Shown: positions 9,083-18,441 of the stretch, one piece after another
Layout: the number at the start of each line of letters is the position of its first letter
Position numbering within the stretch: position 1 is the first letter of the stretch
Assembly: GCA_905207535.1 (NCBI GenBank)
Contig: CAJLLX010000004.1
Location: 1 to 44,059, forward strand
Length of the DNA: 44,059 nt
Source of the DNA: an uncultured Muribaculaceae bacterium
Lineage (GTDB): Bacteria > Bacteroidota > Bacteroidia > Bacteroidales > Muribaculaceae
Direction of reading: 5' to 3'
The notes under the pieces: model-generated
Seen by the model: only the letters and a program-made list of their open reading frames with translations
What the model was told of the DNA's origin: nothing
The model's database searches: none
Made by a program: the position numbers and the translations under genes

Positions 9083-11263
9083 ATGATAACAAAACAGCAA
9101 TTGACCGATGTCTTGAAATCGAACTTCGGTTTCGATCACTTCAAAGGCAACCAGGAGCAGATCATGATGTCGCTCCTCGAAGGCAAGGATGTGTTTGTGC
9201 TGATGCCTACGGGCGGAGGCAAGTCGCTCTGCTATCAATTGCCGTCTCTGCTCATGGAAGGCACGGCTATAGTAGTGTCGCCGCTGATAGCCCTGATGAA
9301 AAATCAGGTAGATGCCATGCGCAACTTCAGCACCGACGACGGCATAGCCCATTTCCTGAACTCGTCGCTCAACAAGAGCGCCGTAGATCAGGTGAAAGCC
9401 GACATAGTGTCGGGAAAGACCAAGCTGCTCTATGTGGCGCCGGAATCTCTCACCAAAGAAGAGAATATTGAATTTTTGAAAACAGTTCCCATATCGTTCT
9501 ACGCCGTGGACGAAGCTCACTGCATCTCTGAGTGGGGCCACGATTTCCGGCCGGAGTACCGGCGGATCCGCCCCATCATCAACGACATACAGCAGCGCCC
9601 GGTGATAGCCCTCACGGCTACCGCCACCCCCAAGGTGCAGCACGATATACAGAAGAATCTCGGCATGACCGACGCCGTGGTGTATAAATCGTCGTTCAAC
9701 CGGCCCAATCTCTACTACGAGATCCGGCCCAAGACCGCCAATATAGACCGCGAGATCATCAAGTTCATCAAAAACCACGAGGAGTGCTCGGGCATCATCT
9801 ACTGCCTGAGCCGCAAGAAGGTGGAAGAACTGGCCGAGCTGCTGCAGGTGAACAACATCAAGGCGCTCCCCTACCACGCCGGTATGGATCCCGCCACACG
9901 CTCGGCCAATCAGGATGCGTTCCTGCTTGAGAAGACCGATGTGATAGTGGCCACGATAGCCTTCGGCATGGGTATCGACAAGCCCGATGTGAGATATGTG
10001 ATACACTACGACATGCCCAAGTCGCTCGAAGGCTACTATCAGGAGACGGGGCGTGCCGGTCGCGACGGAGGCGAAGGCCGATGCATCACCTTCTACTCCG
10101 CCAAAGACCTCAAGAAGATGGAGAAGTTCATGCAAGGGAAGCCTGTCAACGAGCAGGAGATAGGCAAACAGCTGCTGGCCGAGACGGCCTCCTACGCCGA
10201 GTCGTCGGTGTGCCGCCGCAAGACGCTCCTCCACTACTTCGGCGAGGAATATGAGCCTGACAACTGCGGGAACTGTGATAACTGTTTAAACCCGAAGAAG
10301 AAAGTGGACGCTAAAGATGATTTATGCGCGGTGCTTGAAACAATCATCGCCCTTAAAGAAAAATTTAAAGCCGAACACATTATCGACGTCGTCACCGGGA
10401 GGGAAACCGCCGACGTACGCTCATATCATCACGACGAACTGGAAGTATTCGGTTCGCTCCCCAAGACCGACCGCAAATATCTGGGGGCACTGATGCGTCA
10501 GGCCACCATAGCCGGCTATATCGAGCGCGAGATCGAGAATTTCGGGCTGGTGAAAATCACCGCCAAAGGGAAGGACTTCCTCAAGAAGCCTGTGACCTTC
10601 AAGATAGTGGAGGACAACGACTTTGTCGACGACGACGAGGATGTGACCGTAAAGAGCGGAGCCTCGTGTGCCGTAGACCCCGAGCTCTACTCCATCCTCA
10701 AGGACCTGCGCAAGAAGATAGCCAAGCACTACAATCTGCCCCCCTACGTCATCTTCCAGGATCCCTCGCTCGAAGCCATGGCCACCACCTACCCCGTGAC
10801 CATGGAGGAGCTGCAGAACATCACCGGCGTGGGTGCCGGCAAGGCCAAGCGCTACGGCGAGGAATTCATCAAGGTGATCAAGACCCACGTGGAGGAGAAC
10901 GAGATAGAGCGCCCCGAGGACCTGCGCGTGCGCTCCGTGGCCAACAAGAGCCGCATCAAGATCTCCATCATCCAGGCCATCGACCGCAAGATCGACCTCG
11001 ACGAGCTGGCCAACTCGAAGTGCATGGAGTTTGGCGAGCTGCTCGACGAGATCGAGGCCATCGTCTACTCCGGCACCAAGATCAACATCGACTATTTCAT
11101 CAACGAGATCATCGACGACGACCATCAGGAGGATATTTTCGAATACTTCAAGGAGGCCGACTCCGATTCGCTCGAAGATGCCATCCAGGAGCTGGGCTCG
11201 GAGTATACCGAGGACGAAATAAGGCTCATGCGCATCAAATTTCTCAGCGAACTGGGCAACTGA
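9083..11263 (+). CDS. recQ: ATP-dependent DNA helicase RecQ
   Basis: 3'-5' DNA helicase for recombination and fork repair. Walker A is TGGGKSLCYQLP, the DEAH box DEAHCISEWGHDFRPEY, with the helicase motif QETGRAGRDG later. The RecQ zinc-binding cysteines follow (SSVCRRKTLLHYF ... CGNCDNC), then a winged helix. The HRDC domain (about 535-610) contains ITGVGAGKAKRYGEEF. A further ~110 residues after HRDC resemble the helix-turn-helix tail seen on Bacteroidetes RecQ, and the last part is acidic (IIDDDHQEDIFEYFKEAD). At 726 residues it is longer than the ~610 of E. coli RecQ because of this tail. It stands last in the tig-clpP-clpX-recQ cluster. The 150-bp gap upstream has no obvious promoter. 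Confidence 0.94.
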   Translation: MITKQQLTDVLKSNFGFDHFKGNQEQIMMSLLEGKDVFVLMPTGGGKSLCYQLPSLLMEGTAIVVSPLIALMKNQVDAMRNFSTDDGIAHFLNSSLNKSAVDQVKADIVSGKTKLLYVAPESLTKEENIEFLKTVPISFYAVDEAHCISEWGHDFRPEYRRIRPIINDIQQRPVIALTATATPKVQHDIQKNLGMTDAVVYKSSFNRPNLYYEIRPKTANIDREIIKFIKNHEECSGIIYCLSRKKVEELAELLQVNNIKALPYHAGMDPATRSANQDAFLLEKTDVIVATIAFGMGIDKPDVRYVIHYDMPKSLEGYYQETGRAGRDGGEGRCITFYSAKDLKKMEKFMQGKPVNEQEIGKQLLAETASYAESSVCRRKTLLHYFGEEYEPDNCGNCDNCLNPKKKVDAKDDLCAVLETIIALKEKFKAEHIIDVVTGRETADVRSYHHDELEVFGSLPKTDRKYLGALMRQATIAGYIEREIENFGLVKITAKGKDFLKKPVTFKIVEDNDFVDDDEDVTVKSGASCAVDPELYSILKDLRKKIAKHYNLPPYVIFQDPSLEAMATTYPVTMEELQNITGVGAGKAKRYGEEFIKVIKTHVEENEIERPEDLRVRSVANKSRIKISIIQAIDRKIDLDELANSKCMEFGELLDEIEAIVYSGTKINIDYFINEIIDDDHQEDIFEYFKEADSDSLEDAIQELGSEYTEDEIRLMRIKFLSELGN

Positions 11264-11267
11264 TGCC

Positions 11268-11305
11268 GCGCCGAGCGGCCCTAAGCAGCGCCGAGCGGCC
11301 CTAAG
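11268..11305. repeat. 18-bp direct repeat, two copies
   Basis: GCGCCGAGCGGCCCTAAG occurs at 11268-11285 and again at 11288-11305, a 20-bp period, starting just after the recQ stop. The following GGCCGCCGGCGGCCCC can fold on itself. It is probably a small tandem duplication in the recQ 3' region. Confidence 0.85.
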
Positions 11306-11422
11306 GCCGCCGGCGGCCCCTTCAGGGATGTATGGAACCGGCAACCGAATGTATTGCCCCCGAATGTAGCCGCCGCAGAGGCAACAGACCGTTAAAAATT
11401 ATATAATTACGGGAATTTTTCG

Positions 11423-11430
11423 TACCTTTG
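11423..11430 (+). promoter_or_regulatory. Candidate -7 element (TACCTTTG) for the ABC-F gene
   Basis: TACCTTTG followed by C matches the Bacteroidetes -7 element and lies 65 bp before the preferred start codon. A long AT-rich stretch (11394-11420) precedes it, but there is no clear TTG at the right distance. Confidence 0.5.
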
Positions 11431-11494
11431 CGGCTGATTTCCAATCACCGGCCGGATGCCGAAGGATTCCGGCAAAGTTACAACACATGACAAA

Positions 11495-13114
11495 ATGATA
11501 GCTGTAAACAATTTAGGCATACAATTCGGTAAAAGAGTATTATTTCAGGATGTTAATTTAAAATTTACTCCGGGCAACTGCTACGGAATCATCGGCGCCA
11601 ACGGTGCCGGAAAGTCCACGCTCATGCGCATACTTTCCGACCAGCTGAGCCCCACCCACGGCTCTGTGACCATGGGTCCCGGCGAGCGAATGAGCGTGCT
11701 GGAGCAGGACCACTTCAAATTTGACGACTGCACGGTGATCAACACCGTCCTCCAGGGCCACACAGTGCTCTGGGACATCATGCAGGAGAAAGATGCTCTC
11801 TACGCCAAGCCCGACTTCAGCGACGCCGACGGCATCCGCGCCTCGGAGCTGGAGGAAAAATTTGCCGAGCTCGAGGGATGGAACGCCGAGAGCGACGCCG
11901 CAGCCCTGCTGAGCGGCCTCGGCATCAAGGAGGACCGCCACTACATGCTCATGCGCGACCTTTCGGGTAACGAAAAAGTGCGCGTGCTGCTGGCTAAGGC
12001 CCTTTTCGGCAACCCCGACAACCTTCTGCTCGACGAGCCTACCAACGACCTCGACCTCGACACCGTGGCATGGCTCGAAGACTATCTATCGAAATTTGAA
12101 AACACCGTGCTGGTGGTGAGCCACGACCGTCACTTCCTCGACTCGGTGTGCACCCATACCCTCGATATCGACTACAACAAGGTGAAGCTCTTCGCCGGCA
12201 ACTACAGCTTCTGGTACGAATCGTCGCAGCTGGCCCTGCGTCAGCAGCAGCAACAGAACAAGAAGGCCGAGGAGAAGCGCAAGGAGTTGCTCGAATTCAT
12301 CCAGCGATTCAGCGCCAATGTGGCCAAGTCGAAGCAGACCACCTCGCGCAAAAAGATGCTCGAGAAACTCAATGTGGAGGAGATCCAGCCGTCGTCGCGC
12401 CGCTACCCCGGCATCATCTTCACTCCCGAGCGCGAGCCGGGCAACAAGATCCTCGAGGTGCACGGCCTCTCGGCTTCGGTCGACGGCGAGGTGCTCTTCA
12501 AGGATGTCAACTTCCAGATAGAGAAGGGCGACAAGGTGGCCTTCCTGAGCCATGACCCCCGCGCCATGACAGCCCTCTTCGAGATCATCAACGGCCACCG
12601 CAAACCCGACTCCGGCACCTACGACTGGGGTCAGACCATCACCACGGCCTATCTGCCCCTGGACAACACGGAGTTTTTCAACACCGATATGAACCTCGTG
12701 GACTGGCTCTGCCAGTTCTCCACCGATTCGAGCGAGATCTACCTCAAGGGATTCCTGGGCAAGATGCTCTTCTCGGGCGAGGAGGTGCTCAAGAAAGCCT
12801 CGGTGCTCTCCGGCGGCGAGAAGATGCGCTGCATGATAGCACGCATGATGCTGCGCAACGCCAACACCATGATCCTCGACTCCCCCACCAACCACCTCGA
12901 TCTGGAGTCGATTCAGGCCTTCAACAACACCCTACAGAACTTCAAAGGCAATATCCTGCTGTCGTCGCACGACCATGAGTTCATCCAGACCGTGTGCAAC
13001 CGCATCATAGAGCTGACCCCCAACGGCATCATCGACAAGATGATGGAGTATGACGACTATATCACCGACGAGAAGGTGGCCGCAGCCCGCGAGCGCCTTT
13101 ACGCCAAAGAATAA
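11495..13114 (+). CDS. YbiT-type ABC-F ATPase with degenerate second nucleotide site
   Basis: Soluble ABC-F protein with two ATP-binding domains and no membrane part. ABC-F proteins act on the ribosome, and this one resembles E. coli YbiT over its whole length. ATG 11495 is preferred because MIAVNNLGIQFGKRVLF matches the family start; ATG 11456 would add 13 residues. NBD1 is complete: Walker A GANGAGKST (34-42), Walker B LLLDEPTND with catalytic E181, and signature LSGNEK. The interdomain linker is basic and Gln-rich (about 247-300). In NBD2 the Walker A position reads LSHDPRAMTALF (351-362), with no GKS/T, and Walker B ends D462-S463 where family members have D-E. The NBD2 signature LSGGEKMR and SSHDHEF are kept. 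ATP hydrolysis is therefore expected at only one catalytic site. Confidence 0.9.
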   Translation: MIAVNNLGIQFGKRVLFQDVNLKFTPGNCYGIIGANGAGKSTLMRILSDQLSPTHGSVTMGPGERMSVLEQDHFKFDDCTVINTVLQGHTVLWDIMQEKDALYAKPDFSDADGIRASELEEKFAELEGWNAESDAAALLSGLGIKEDRHYMLMRDLSGNEKVRVLLAKALFGNPDNLLLDEPTNDLDLDTVAWLEDYLSKFENTVLVVSHDRHFLDSVCTHTLDIDYNKVKLFAGNYSFWYESSQLALRQQQQQNKKAEEKRKELLEFIQRFSANVAKSKQTTSRKKMLEKLNVEEIQPSSRRYPGIIFTPEREPGNKILEVHGLSASVDGEVLFKDVNFQIEKGDKVAFLSHDPRAMTALFEIINGHRKPDSGTYDWGQTITTAYLPLDNTEFFNTDMNLVDWLCQFSTDSSEIYLKGFLGKMLFSGEEVLKKASVLSGGEKMRCMIARMMLRNANTMILDSPTNHLDLESIQAFNNTLQNFKGNILLSSHDHEFIQTVCNRIIELTPNGIIDKMMEYDDYITDEKVAAARERLYAKE

Positions 13115-13123
13115 AACAATATC

Positions 13124-13165
13124 AAGGTGTGACGCTGCGATGGCAGGCATTGCGGCTCACACCTT
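13124..13165 (+). terminator. Stem-loop after the ABC-F gene
   Basis: A 9-bp stem AAGGTGTGA/TCACACCTT (13124-13132 with 13157-13165) around a 24-nt loop, between the ABC-F stop and the small Dabb gene. Only a weak T-rich tail (ACTTTTC) follows, so partial termination at best. Confidence 0.35.
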
Positions 13166-13180
13166 CAACACTTTTCTACA

Positions 13181-13474
13181 ATGGTAAAGCATATTGTCAC
13201 ATTCAAGCTTACTGGCACCCCTGAGGAGCGCCGCCGCGTGGCCGAAGCCTTCCGCGACGCCCTGCTGCAGCTCCCCTCGCAGATCTCCGTGCTCCGGAGC
13301 ATAGAAGTGGGCATCAACGCCAATCCCGCCGAGAGCTGGGATGTGGTGCTCACCGCCGTGGTGCCCGCGATGGCCGATGTCGAGGTCTACGCCAAGCATC
13401 CGGCCCATGTAGCCGCCGCCTCGCTGCTGGCCGGACACAAAGCCGACCGCGCCTGCGTAGACTACGAATTCTAA
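13181..13474 (+). CDS. Dabb-domain (stress-responsive A/B barrel) protein
   Basis: Small protein of 97 residues that reads as one Dabb domain: MVKHIVTFKL at the start, a helix EERRRVAEAFRDALLQLP, then IEVGINANPAESWDVVL, and a final helix MADVEVYAKHPAHVAAASLL. The HI-F-K and HPAH features are typical of the dimeric ferredoxin-like family, which includes plant stress proteins and some polyketide cyclases. The reaction, if any, cannot be inferred. It sits between the ABC-F gene and purL on the same strand, 66 bp from the former and 101 bp from the latter. No signal peptide is present. Confidence 0.85.
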   Translation: MVKHIVTFKLTGTPEERRRVAEAFRDALLQLPSQISVLRSIEVGINANPAESWDVVLTAVVPAMADVEVYAKHPAHVAAASLLAGHKADRACVDYEF

Positions 13475-13575
13475 GGCGACTACAATCCGCCGTCTTAGAG
13501 CCAACAACTCACTAAGCTCTAAGCTCTTAGTACCAAGAACTAAATACATTATCACTCCATAACCACCACCTCCTC

Positions 13576-16500
13576 ATGGTTCAGTTTTTCAAAAAAGGGA
13601 GTTCGACCTTCTATGCGGTTGAAACCGACCATCGCCTCGACGAGAGCGAGAAAGAGAAATTAATGTGGGCATTCTCGGGAGCACATCCCCTGAGCGCCAC
13701 ATCCGTAAAGGGCAGTTTCATCGGTCCGCGCCGTGAAATGATCACCCCCTGGAGCACCAACGCAGTGGAAATAGCCCAGAACATGGGCCTCAAAGGGATC
13801 ACCCGCATCGAGCAGTTCACCCGCCTGGCCGACGGCGAGGAGCCCCGCTTCGACAAGATGCTCATGCGCCACTACGACGGGCTCAACAGCCGCATCTTCA
13901 CCCTCGACCGCAAGCCCGAGCCGATAGTGAAAATCAGCGACATCCACACCTACAACGCACAGGAAGGTCTGGCCCTCAGCCCCGAGGAGGAAACCTATCT
14001 GAGCGGCCTCGCCAAGAAGCTGGGGCGCCCCCTCACCGACTCGGAGGTATTCGGCTTCTCGCAGGTCAACTCGGAGCACTGCCGCCACAAGATCTTCAAC
14101 GGCACCTTCGTCATCGACGGCGAGGAGAAACCGCTGTCGCTCTTCAAACTGATCAAACGCACCTCGCAGGAGAGCCCCAACGGCCTTGTGAGCGCATACA
14201 AAGATAATGTGGCCTTCCTCGAGGGTCCCACGGTAGACCAGTTCTACCCCGTCAACCCCGACCGCCCCGACTACTTCGAGGTGAAGGATCTCGACACCGT
14301 GATCTCGCTCAAGGCAGAGACCCACAACTTCCCCACCACCGTGGAGCCCTTCAATGGCGCTGCCACCGGCACCGGCGGCGAGATCCGCGACCGTCTCGGG
14401 GGCGGCAAGGCCTCGCTCCCCATCGCCGGCACAGCCGTATACATGACCTCCTACCCGCGTCTGAGCCCTGAGCACCACTGGGAGCTGATGATGAATCCCC
14501 GCGTGTGGCTCTATCAGACCCCGGCCGAGATCCTGATCAAGGCCTCGAACGGCGCCTCGGACTTCGGCAACAAATTCGGCCAGCCGCTCATCTGCGGCTC
14601 GCTGCTCACCTTCGAGCACGACGAGAACGGCCGCATGTATGCCTATGACAAGGTGATAATGCTTGCCGGCGGCGTGGGCTACGCAGCCAGGAAAGATGCC
14701 ATCAAGGGCACACCCGTAGCCGGCGAGAAAGTAGTGGTGATGGGTGGTGACAACTACCGCATCGGCATGGGCGGCGGCGCCGTAAGCTCGGTGGAGACCG
14801 GGCAGTATGCCAACGCCATAGAGCTCAACGCCGTGCAGCGTGCCAACCCCGAGATGCAGAAGCGCGTGGCCAATGTGATCCGCGCACTGGCCGAAGGGGA
14901 GAACAATCCCGTGGTTTCTATCCACGACCATGGCGCCGGAGGCCACCTCAACGCCCTCTCGGAGCTTGTGGAGGAGACCGGCGGCAAAATCGACATCGAC
15001 GCCCTCCCCGTGGGCGACAAGACCCTCTCGGCCAAAGAGATCGTGGGCAACGAGAGCCAGGAGCGCATGGGTATGGTGGTGGATGCCAAGGATATACCCT
15101 ATGTGGAACGTGTGGCTCAGCGCGAGCGCGCCCCGATGTATGTGGTCGGCGAGACCACCGGCGACCATCGCTTCGTATTCGAGGACCACAAGGGACGCAA
15201 ACCGATAGACCTGGAGATGGCCGACATGTTTGGCAACTCCCCCAAGACGGTGATGCACGACACCACCGTAAGCCTCAGCTACAAGGAGGCGGAATATGAC
15301 GAGGCCAAGCTCGCCGACTACGTGCGCGACGTGCTGTCGCTCGAAGCCGTAGCCTGCAAAGACTGGCTCACCAACAAGGTAGACCGCTCGGTGACCGGCC
15401 GCGTGGCCCGTCAGCAGTGCCAGGGCGAGATACAGCTGCCGCTGAGCGACTGCGGCGTGGTGGCTCTCGACTACACCGGCCGCAGCGGCATCGCCACCTC
15501 CATAGGCCATGCGCCGCAGGTGGCCCTGGCCGACAGCGCCAAGGGTTCGGTGATGGCTATCGCCGAGGCGCTCACCAACATAGTGGGCGCACCGCTCAAA
15601 AATGGCCTCAAGAGCGTGAGCCTGAGCGCCAACTGGATGTGGCCCTGCAAGAATCCCGGCGAGGATGCGGCTCTCTACCGCGCCGTGGAGGCCTGCTCCG
15701 ACTTTGCAGTGGCTCTCGGCATCAACATCCCCACCGGCAAGGACTCCCTGTCGATGACTCAGAAATATGGCGACGACAAAGTGTTCGCCCCCGGCACCGT
15801 GATCATCTCGGCCTCGGGCGAGACCGCCGACGTGCGCCGCACAGTGACACCGGTGCTTCAGAAGCAGGCCAAATCGCAACTCTATTATATCGACTTCTCG
15901 GCCGATGCCCTGCGGCTCGGCGGCTCGGCCTTCGCCCAGAGCCTCAACAGCATCGGCAGCGACGCTCCGACGGTGACCGACGCCGACTACTTCAAGCGCG
16001 CCTTCGCAGCCGTGCAGAGCCTGGTGAAGAACAATCGCGTGCTGGCCATGCACGACGTGAGCGCCGGAGGATTGGTGACCACCCTGCTTGAAATGACATT
16101 CGCCAACACCGACGGCGGCCTCGCCATCAGCACCGAAGGCTTCACAGCCGCCGGCGAGACCGACCTCATCAAGATCCTCTTCGCCGAAAATCCCGCCGTG
16201 GTGATCCAGGTGTCCGATGCCAAGCGCCCGACCGTGGAGAAGGCCCTCGCGGAAGCCGGCGTGCGCTTCTTTGCCCTGGGACGTCCGCAGAGCGAGCGTG
16301 TGCTTCTCGTGGAGCATGAAGGCACAGAGCGCCTGCTCGGCATCGACTATCTGCGCGATGCATGGTTCAAGCCCTCCTATCTGCTCGACACCCTGCAGAG
16401 CGGCGCCGAGTGCGCTCTGATGCGCTTCGAGAACTACCGCAAGCAGCCTCTGCGCTACGCCATCCCCGCCGCCTTCGACGGCACCCTGGCTTCGCGCGGT

Positions 16501-17304
16501 CTCACCTACCGCCACGACGGCAAAACCGGAGTGCGCGCCGCCATCATCCGCGAGAAGGGTGTGAACGGCGACCGCGAGATGGCCTACTCGCTCTATCTTG
16601 CCGGCTTCGATGTGAAAGATGTGCACATGACCGACCTGATGAGCGGCCGCGAGACCCTCGACGACATCAGCATGATAGTTTTCTGCGGCGGATTCTCCAA
16701 CAGCGACGTGCTCGGCTCGGCCAAGGGTTGGGCCAGCGGTTTCCGCTGGAACGAGACCGCCAAGGAGACCCTGCGCCGCTTCTACCGCCGCCCCGACACC
16801 CTCAGCCTCGGCATCTGCAACGGCTGCCAGCTGATGATAGAGCTCGGACTGCTCGAAGGGAAATTGGTGGAGGACGACGGCACCTGCGCCGGCCGTCCCC
16901 GCATGGAGCACAACATCAGCCACCGCTTCGAGTCGCAGTTTGTGGGCCTCACCATCCCCGAGAGCAACAGTGTGATGCTGCGCCCGCTGGCCGGCATGAA
17001 GCTCGGCATCTGGGTGGCTCACGGCGAGGGCCGCTTCATGCTCCCCGGCAATCTGAGCAACTACAACATTGCCGCCCGCTACAACTATGCCTCCTACCCC
17101 GGCAACCCCAACGGGTCGCGCGGCGCCGTGGCCGCCCTCGCATCGGCCGACGGCCGCCATCTGGCCATGATGCCCCACCTGGAGCGCGCCATCTTCCCCT
17201 GGCAGTGCGGCTTCTATCCCGCCAACCGCCTCAAGGATCAGGTGACACCCTGGATCGACGCCTTCATCGCCGCACGCAAATGGGTGGAACAGAACAAGAA
17301 ATAA
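13576..17304 (+). CDS. purL: Phosphoribosylformylglycinamidine synthase, large single-chain type
   Basis: Fourth step of purine synthesis: FGAR plus glutamine plus ATP gives FGAM. At 1242 residues it is the large form that contains both the synthetase and a glutaminase. The synthetase half shows SQVNSEHCRHK, AETHNFPTTVEPF and TGTGGEIRD near the N-terminal active site, and a second pseudo-symmetric half (NWMWPCKNPGE, IPTGKDSLSM, HDVSAGGL). The C-terminal class I glutaminase has nucleophile C1081 in LGICNGCQLM and H1149 in AHGEGRF. No purS or purQ is needed with this form. It is followed 24 bp later by the GH43 gene. It starts ATGGTTCAG with no strong ribosome-binding site, which is normal for this phylum. 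Confidence 0.96.
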   Translation: MVQFFKKGSSTFYAVETDHRLDESEKEKLMWAFSGAHPLSATSVKGSFIGPRREMITPWSTNAVEIAQNMGLKGITRIEQFTRLADGEEPRFDKMLMRHYDGLNSRIFTLDRKPEPIVKISDIHTYNAQEGLALSPEEETYLSGLAKKLGRPLTDSEVFGFSQVNSEHCRHKIFNGTFVIDGEEKPLSLFKLIKRTSQESPNGLVSAYKDNVAFLEGPTVDQFYPVNPDRPDYFEVKDLDTVISLKAETHNFPTTVEPFNGAATGTGGEIRDRLGGGKASLPIAGTAVYMTSYPRLSPEHHWELMMNPRVWLYQTPAEILIKASNGASDFGNKFGQPLICGSLLTFEHDENGRMYAYDKVIMLAGGVGYAARKDAIKGTPVAGEKVVVMGGDNYRIGMGGGAVSSVETGQYANAIELNAVQRANPEMQKRVANVIRALAEGENNPVVSIHDHGAGGHLNALSELVEETGGKIDIDALPVGDKTLSAKEIVGNESQERMGMVVDAKDIPYVERVAQRERAPMYVVGETTGDHRFVFEDHKGRKPIDLEMADMFGNSPKTVMHDTTVSLSYKEAEYDEAKLADYVRDVLSLEAVACKDWLTNKVDRSVTGRVARQQCQGEIQLPLSDCGVVALDYTGRSGIATSIGHAPQVALADSAKGSVMAIAEALTNIVGAPLKNGLKSVSLSANWMWPCKNPGEDAALYRAVEACSDFAVALGINIPTGKDSLSMTQKYGDDKVFAPGTVIISASGETADVRRTVTPVLQKQAKSQLYYIDFSADALRLGGSAFAQSLNSIGSDAPTVTDADYFKRAFAAVQSLVKNNRVLAMHDVSAGGLVTTLLEMTFANTDGGLAISTEGFTAAGETDLIKILFAENPAVVIQVSDAKRPTVEKALAEAGVRFFALGRPQSERVLLVEHEGTERLLGIDYLRDAWFKPSYLLDTLQSGAECALMRFENYRKQPLRYAIPAAFDGTLASRGLTYRHDGKTGVRAAIIREKGVNGDREMAYSLYLAGFDVKDVHMTDLMSGRETLDDISMIVFCGGFSNSDVLGSAKGWASGFRWNETAKETLRRFYRRPDTLSLGICNGCQLMIELGLLEGKLVEDDGTCAGRPRMEHNISHRFESQFVGLTIPESNSVMLRPLAGMKLGIWVAHGEGRFMLPGNLSNYNIAARYNYASYPGNPNGSRGAVAALASADGRHLAMMPHLERAIFPWQCGFYPANRLKDQVTPWIDAFIAARKWVEQNKK

Positions 17305-17328
17305 ACATTTAACCTTAATTCAAGCCAT

Positions 17329-18315
17329 ATGAAACTGAAATCAATCCTCAGCCTCTCTATGCTGTGCGCCATAGGGTGCACGGCAGCCGAGGCCGCCAGT
17401 TCTTACCGCAATCCTATCATCAACCAGTCGGTGCCCGACCCCACGGTGTTCCGCGACGACGACGGCACATACTACCTCTACGGCACTGAAAACACGCGCA
17501 ATGTGCCCATTTTCAGTTCCAAGGACCTGGTAGACTGGAAGTTTGAAGGGACTGCCTTCACCGACGCCACCCGTCCGCAGATGGTGCCCGACGGCAGCAT
17601 CTGGGCTCCCGACATCCAGCACTTCGACGGCAAGTATGTGCTCTACTACTCCAAGTCGCGCTGGGGCGGCGAGTGGGAGTGCGGCGTGGGTGTAGCCACC
17701 GCCGACAAGCCCGCCGGCCCCTTCACCGATCATGGTAAGATGTTCATCAGCAGCGAGATCGGCGTGCAAAACAGTATCGACCCCTTCTTCTTCGAGGAGG
17801 ATGGCAAGCGCTATCTCTTCTGGGGCAGTTTCCGCGGCATCTACGGCGTGGAGCTGTCGGACGACGGCCTCTCTGTGCGCGAAGGCGCTGAGCCCGTGCG
17901 CATTGCCGGCACCCTCACCGAGGGTACCAACATTGTGAAGCGCGGCAATTACTACTATCTCATCGGCTCGGCAGGCACCTGCTGCGAAGGTGAGCGAAGC
18001 ACCTACCGCGTGATGATGGCCCGCGCCACCAGCCTTTTCGGACCGTACACCAACCGCAACGGTGGCAAGGCCCTCGACAACCAGTTCACACTGCTGCTCG
18101 AGCGCAGCGACGAAGTTGTCGGCCCGGGTCATAACTCCAACTTCGTCACCGACGACGCCGGCAACACCTGGATGATCTACCACGGCTTCGACGCCAAGGA
18201 CATCGATGCCGGCCGCAAGGTGTACATGGACATGATCATGTGGGACGGCGGATGGCCCAAGACCGTCACCGGACAGCCCTCCGTCAGCTTCCCCCGCCCC
18301 GTCATCGGCAAATAA
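17329..18315 (+). CDS. Secreted glycoside hydrolase family 43 protein
   Basis: Predicted exported five-bladed beta-propeller glycosidase of 328 residues, most likely acting on arabinose- or xylose-containing glycans. The N-terminal signal peptide has a basic start (MKLK), a hydrophobic core and cleavage after AEA; the C in AIGC makes a lipoprotein alternative, but that box is not canonical. The three GH43 acidic residues are recognisable: D37 in SVPDPTVFRD (base), D151 in SIDPFFFEEDG (pKa modulator) and E198 in TEGTNIV (acid). The region PDGSIWAPDIQHFDGKYVLYYS is typical of the arabinanase/arabinofuranosidase branch. No extra binding module follows. It lies 24 bp behind purL, an unrelated pathway, and ends before a perfect terminator palindrome. 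Substrate specificity cannot be settled. Confidence 0.88.
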   Translation: MKLKSILSLSMLCAIGCTAAEAASSYRNPIINQSVPDPTVFRDDDGTYYLYGTENTRNVPIFSSKDLVDWKFEGTAFTDATRPQMVPDGSIWAPDIQHFDGKYVLYYSKSRWGGEWECGVGVATADKPAGPFTDHGKMFISSEIGVQNSIDPFFFEEDGKRYLFWGSFRGIYGVELSDDGLSVREGAEPVRIAGTLTEGTNIVKRGNYYYLIGSAGTCCEGERSTYRVMMARATSLFGPYTNRNGGKALDNQFTLLLERSDEVVGPGHNSNFVTDDAGNTWMIYHGFDAKDIDAGRKVYMDMIMWDGGWPKTVTGQPSVSFPRPVIGK

Positions 18316-18375
18316 ACATTTCTGGGTCTTATTGCCTCTCGCTCCACATAAAGCACAGGTAGAAAGTATCTAACC

Positions 18376-18419
18376 AACATAAAAAGCGCTATGTCGGCCG
18401 ACATAGCGCTTTTTATGTT
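18376..18419. terminator. Perfect 44-nt palindrome, bidirectional terminator
   Basis: Twenty-two bases on each side pair exactly (18376-18397 with 18398-18419), with a GC-containing core AGCGCTATGTCGG, A5 on the left arm and T5 on the right. It lies 60 bp after the GH43 stop and would terminate transcription on both strands. Because the centre is GGCC the hairpin loop would be only about four bases. Confidence 0.85.
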
Positions 18420-18441
18420 TTCCGAGAAGTGAAAGAGAAAA

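Noticed and set aside
13660..17178. Minus-strand open frame of over 1,100 codons antisense to purL
   Set aside because: It mirrors purL exactly, and its His/Val/Gly/Ala/Glu-heavy composition is what GC-rich Bacteroidetes codons give on the opposite strand. No motifs or start context.
17329..18315. GH43 protein as part of a polysaccharide-utilisation locus
   Set aside because: Neighbours are purL and a degraded remnant, with no SusC/D, sensor or further glycosidase nearby.
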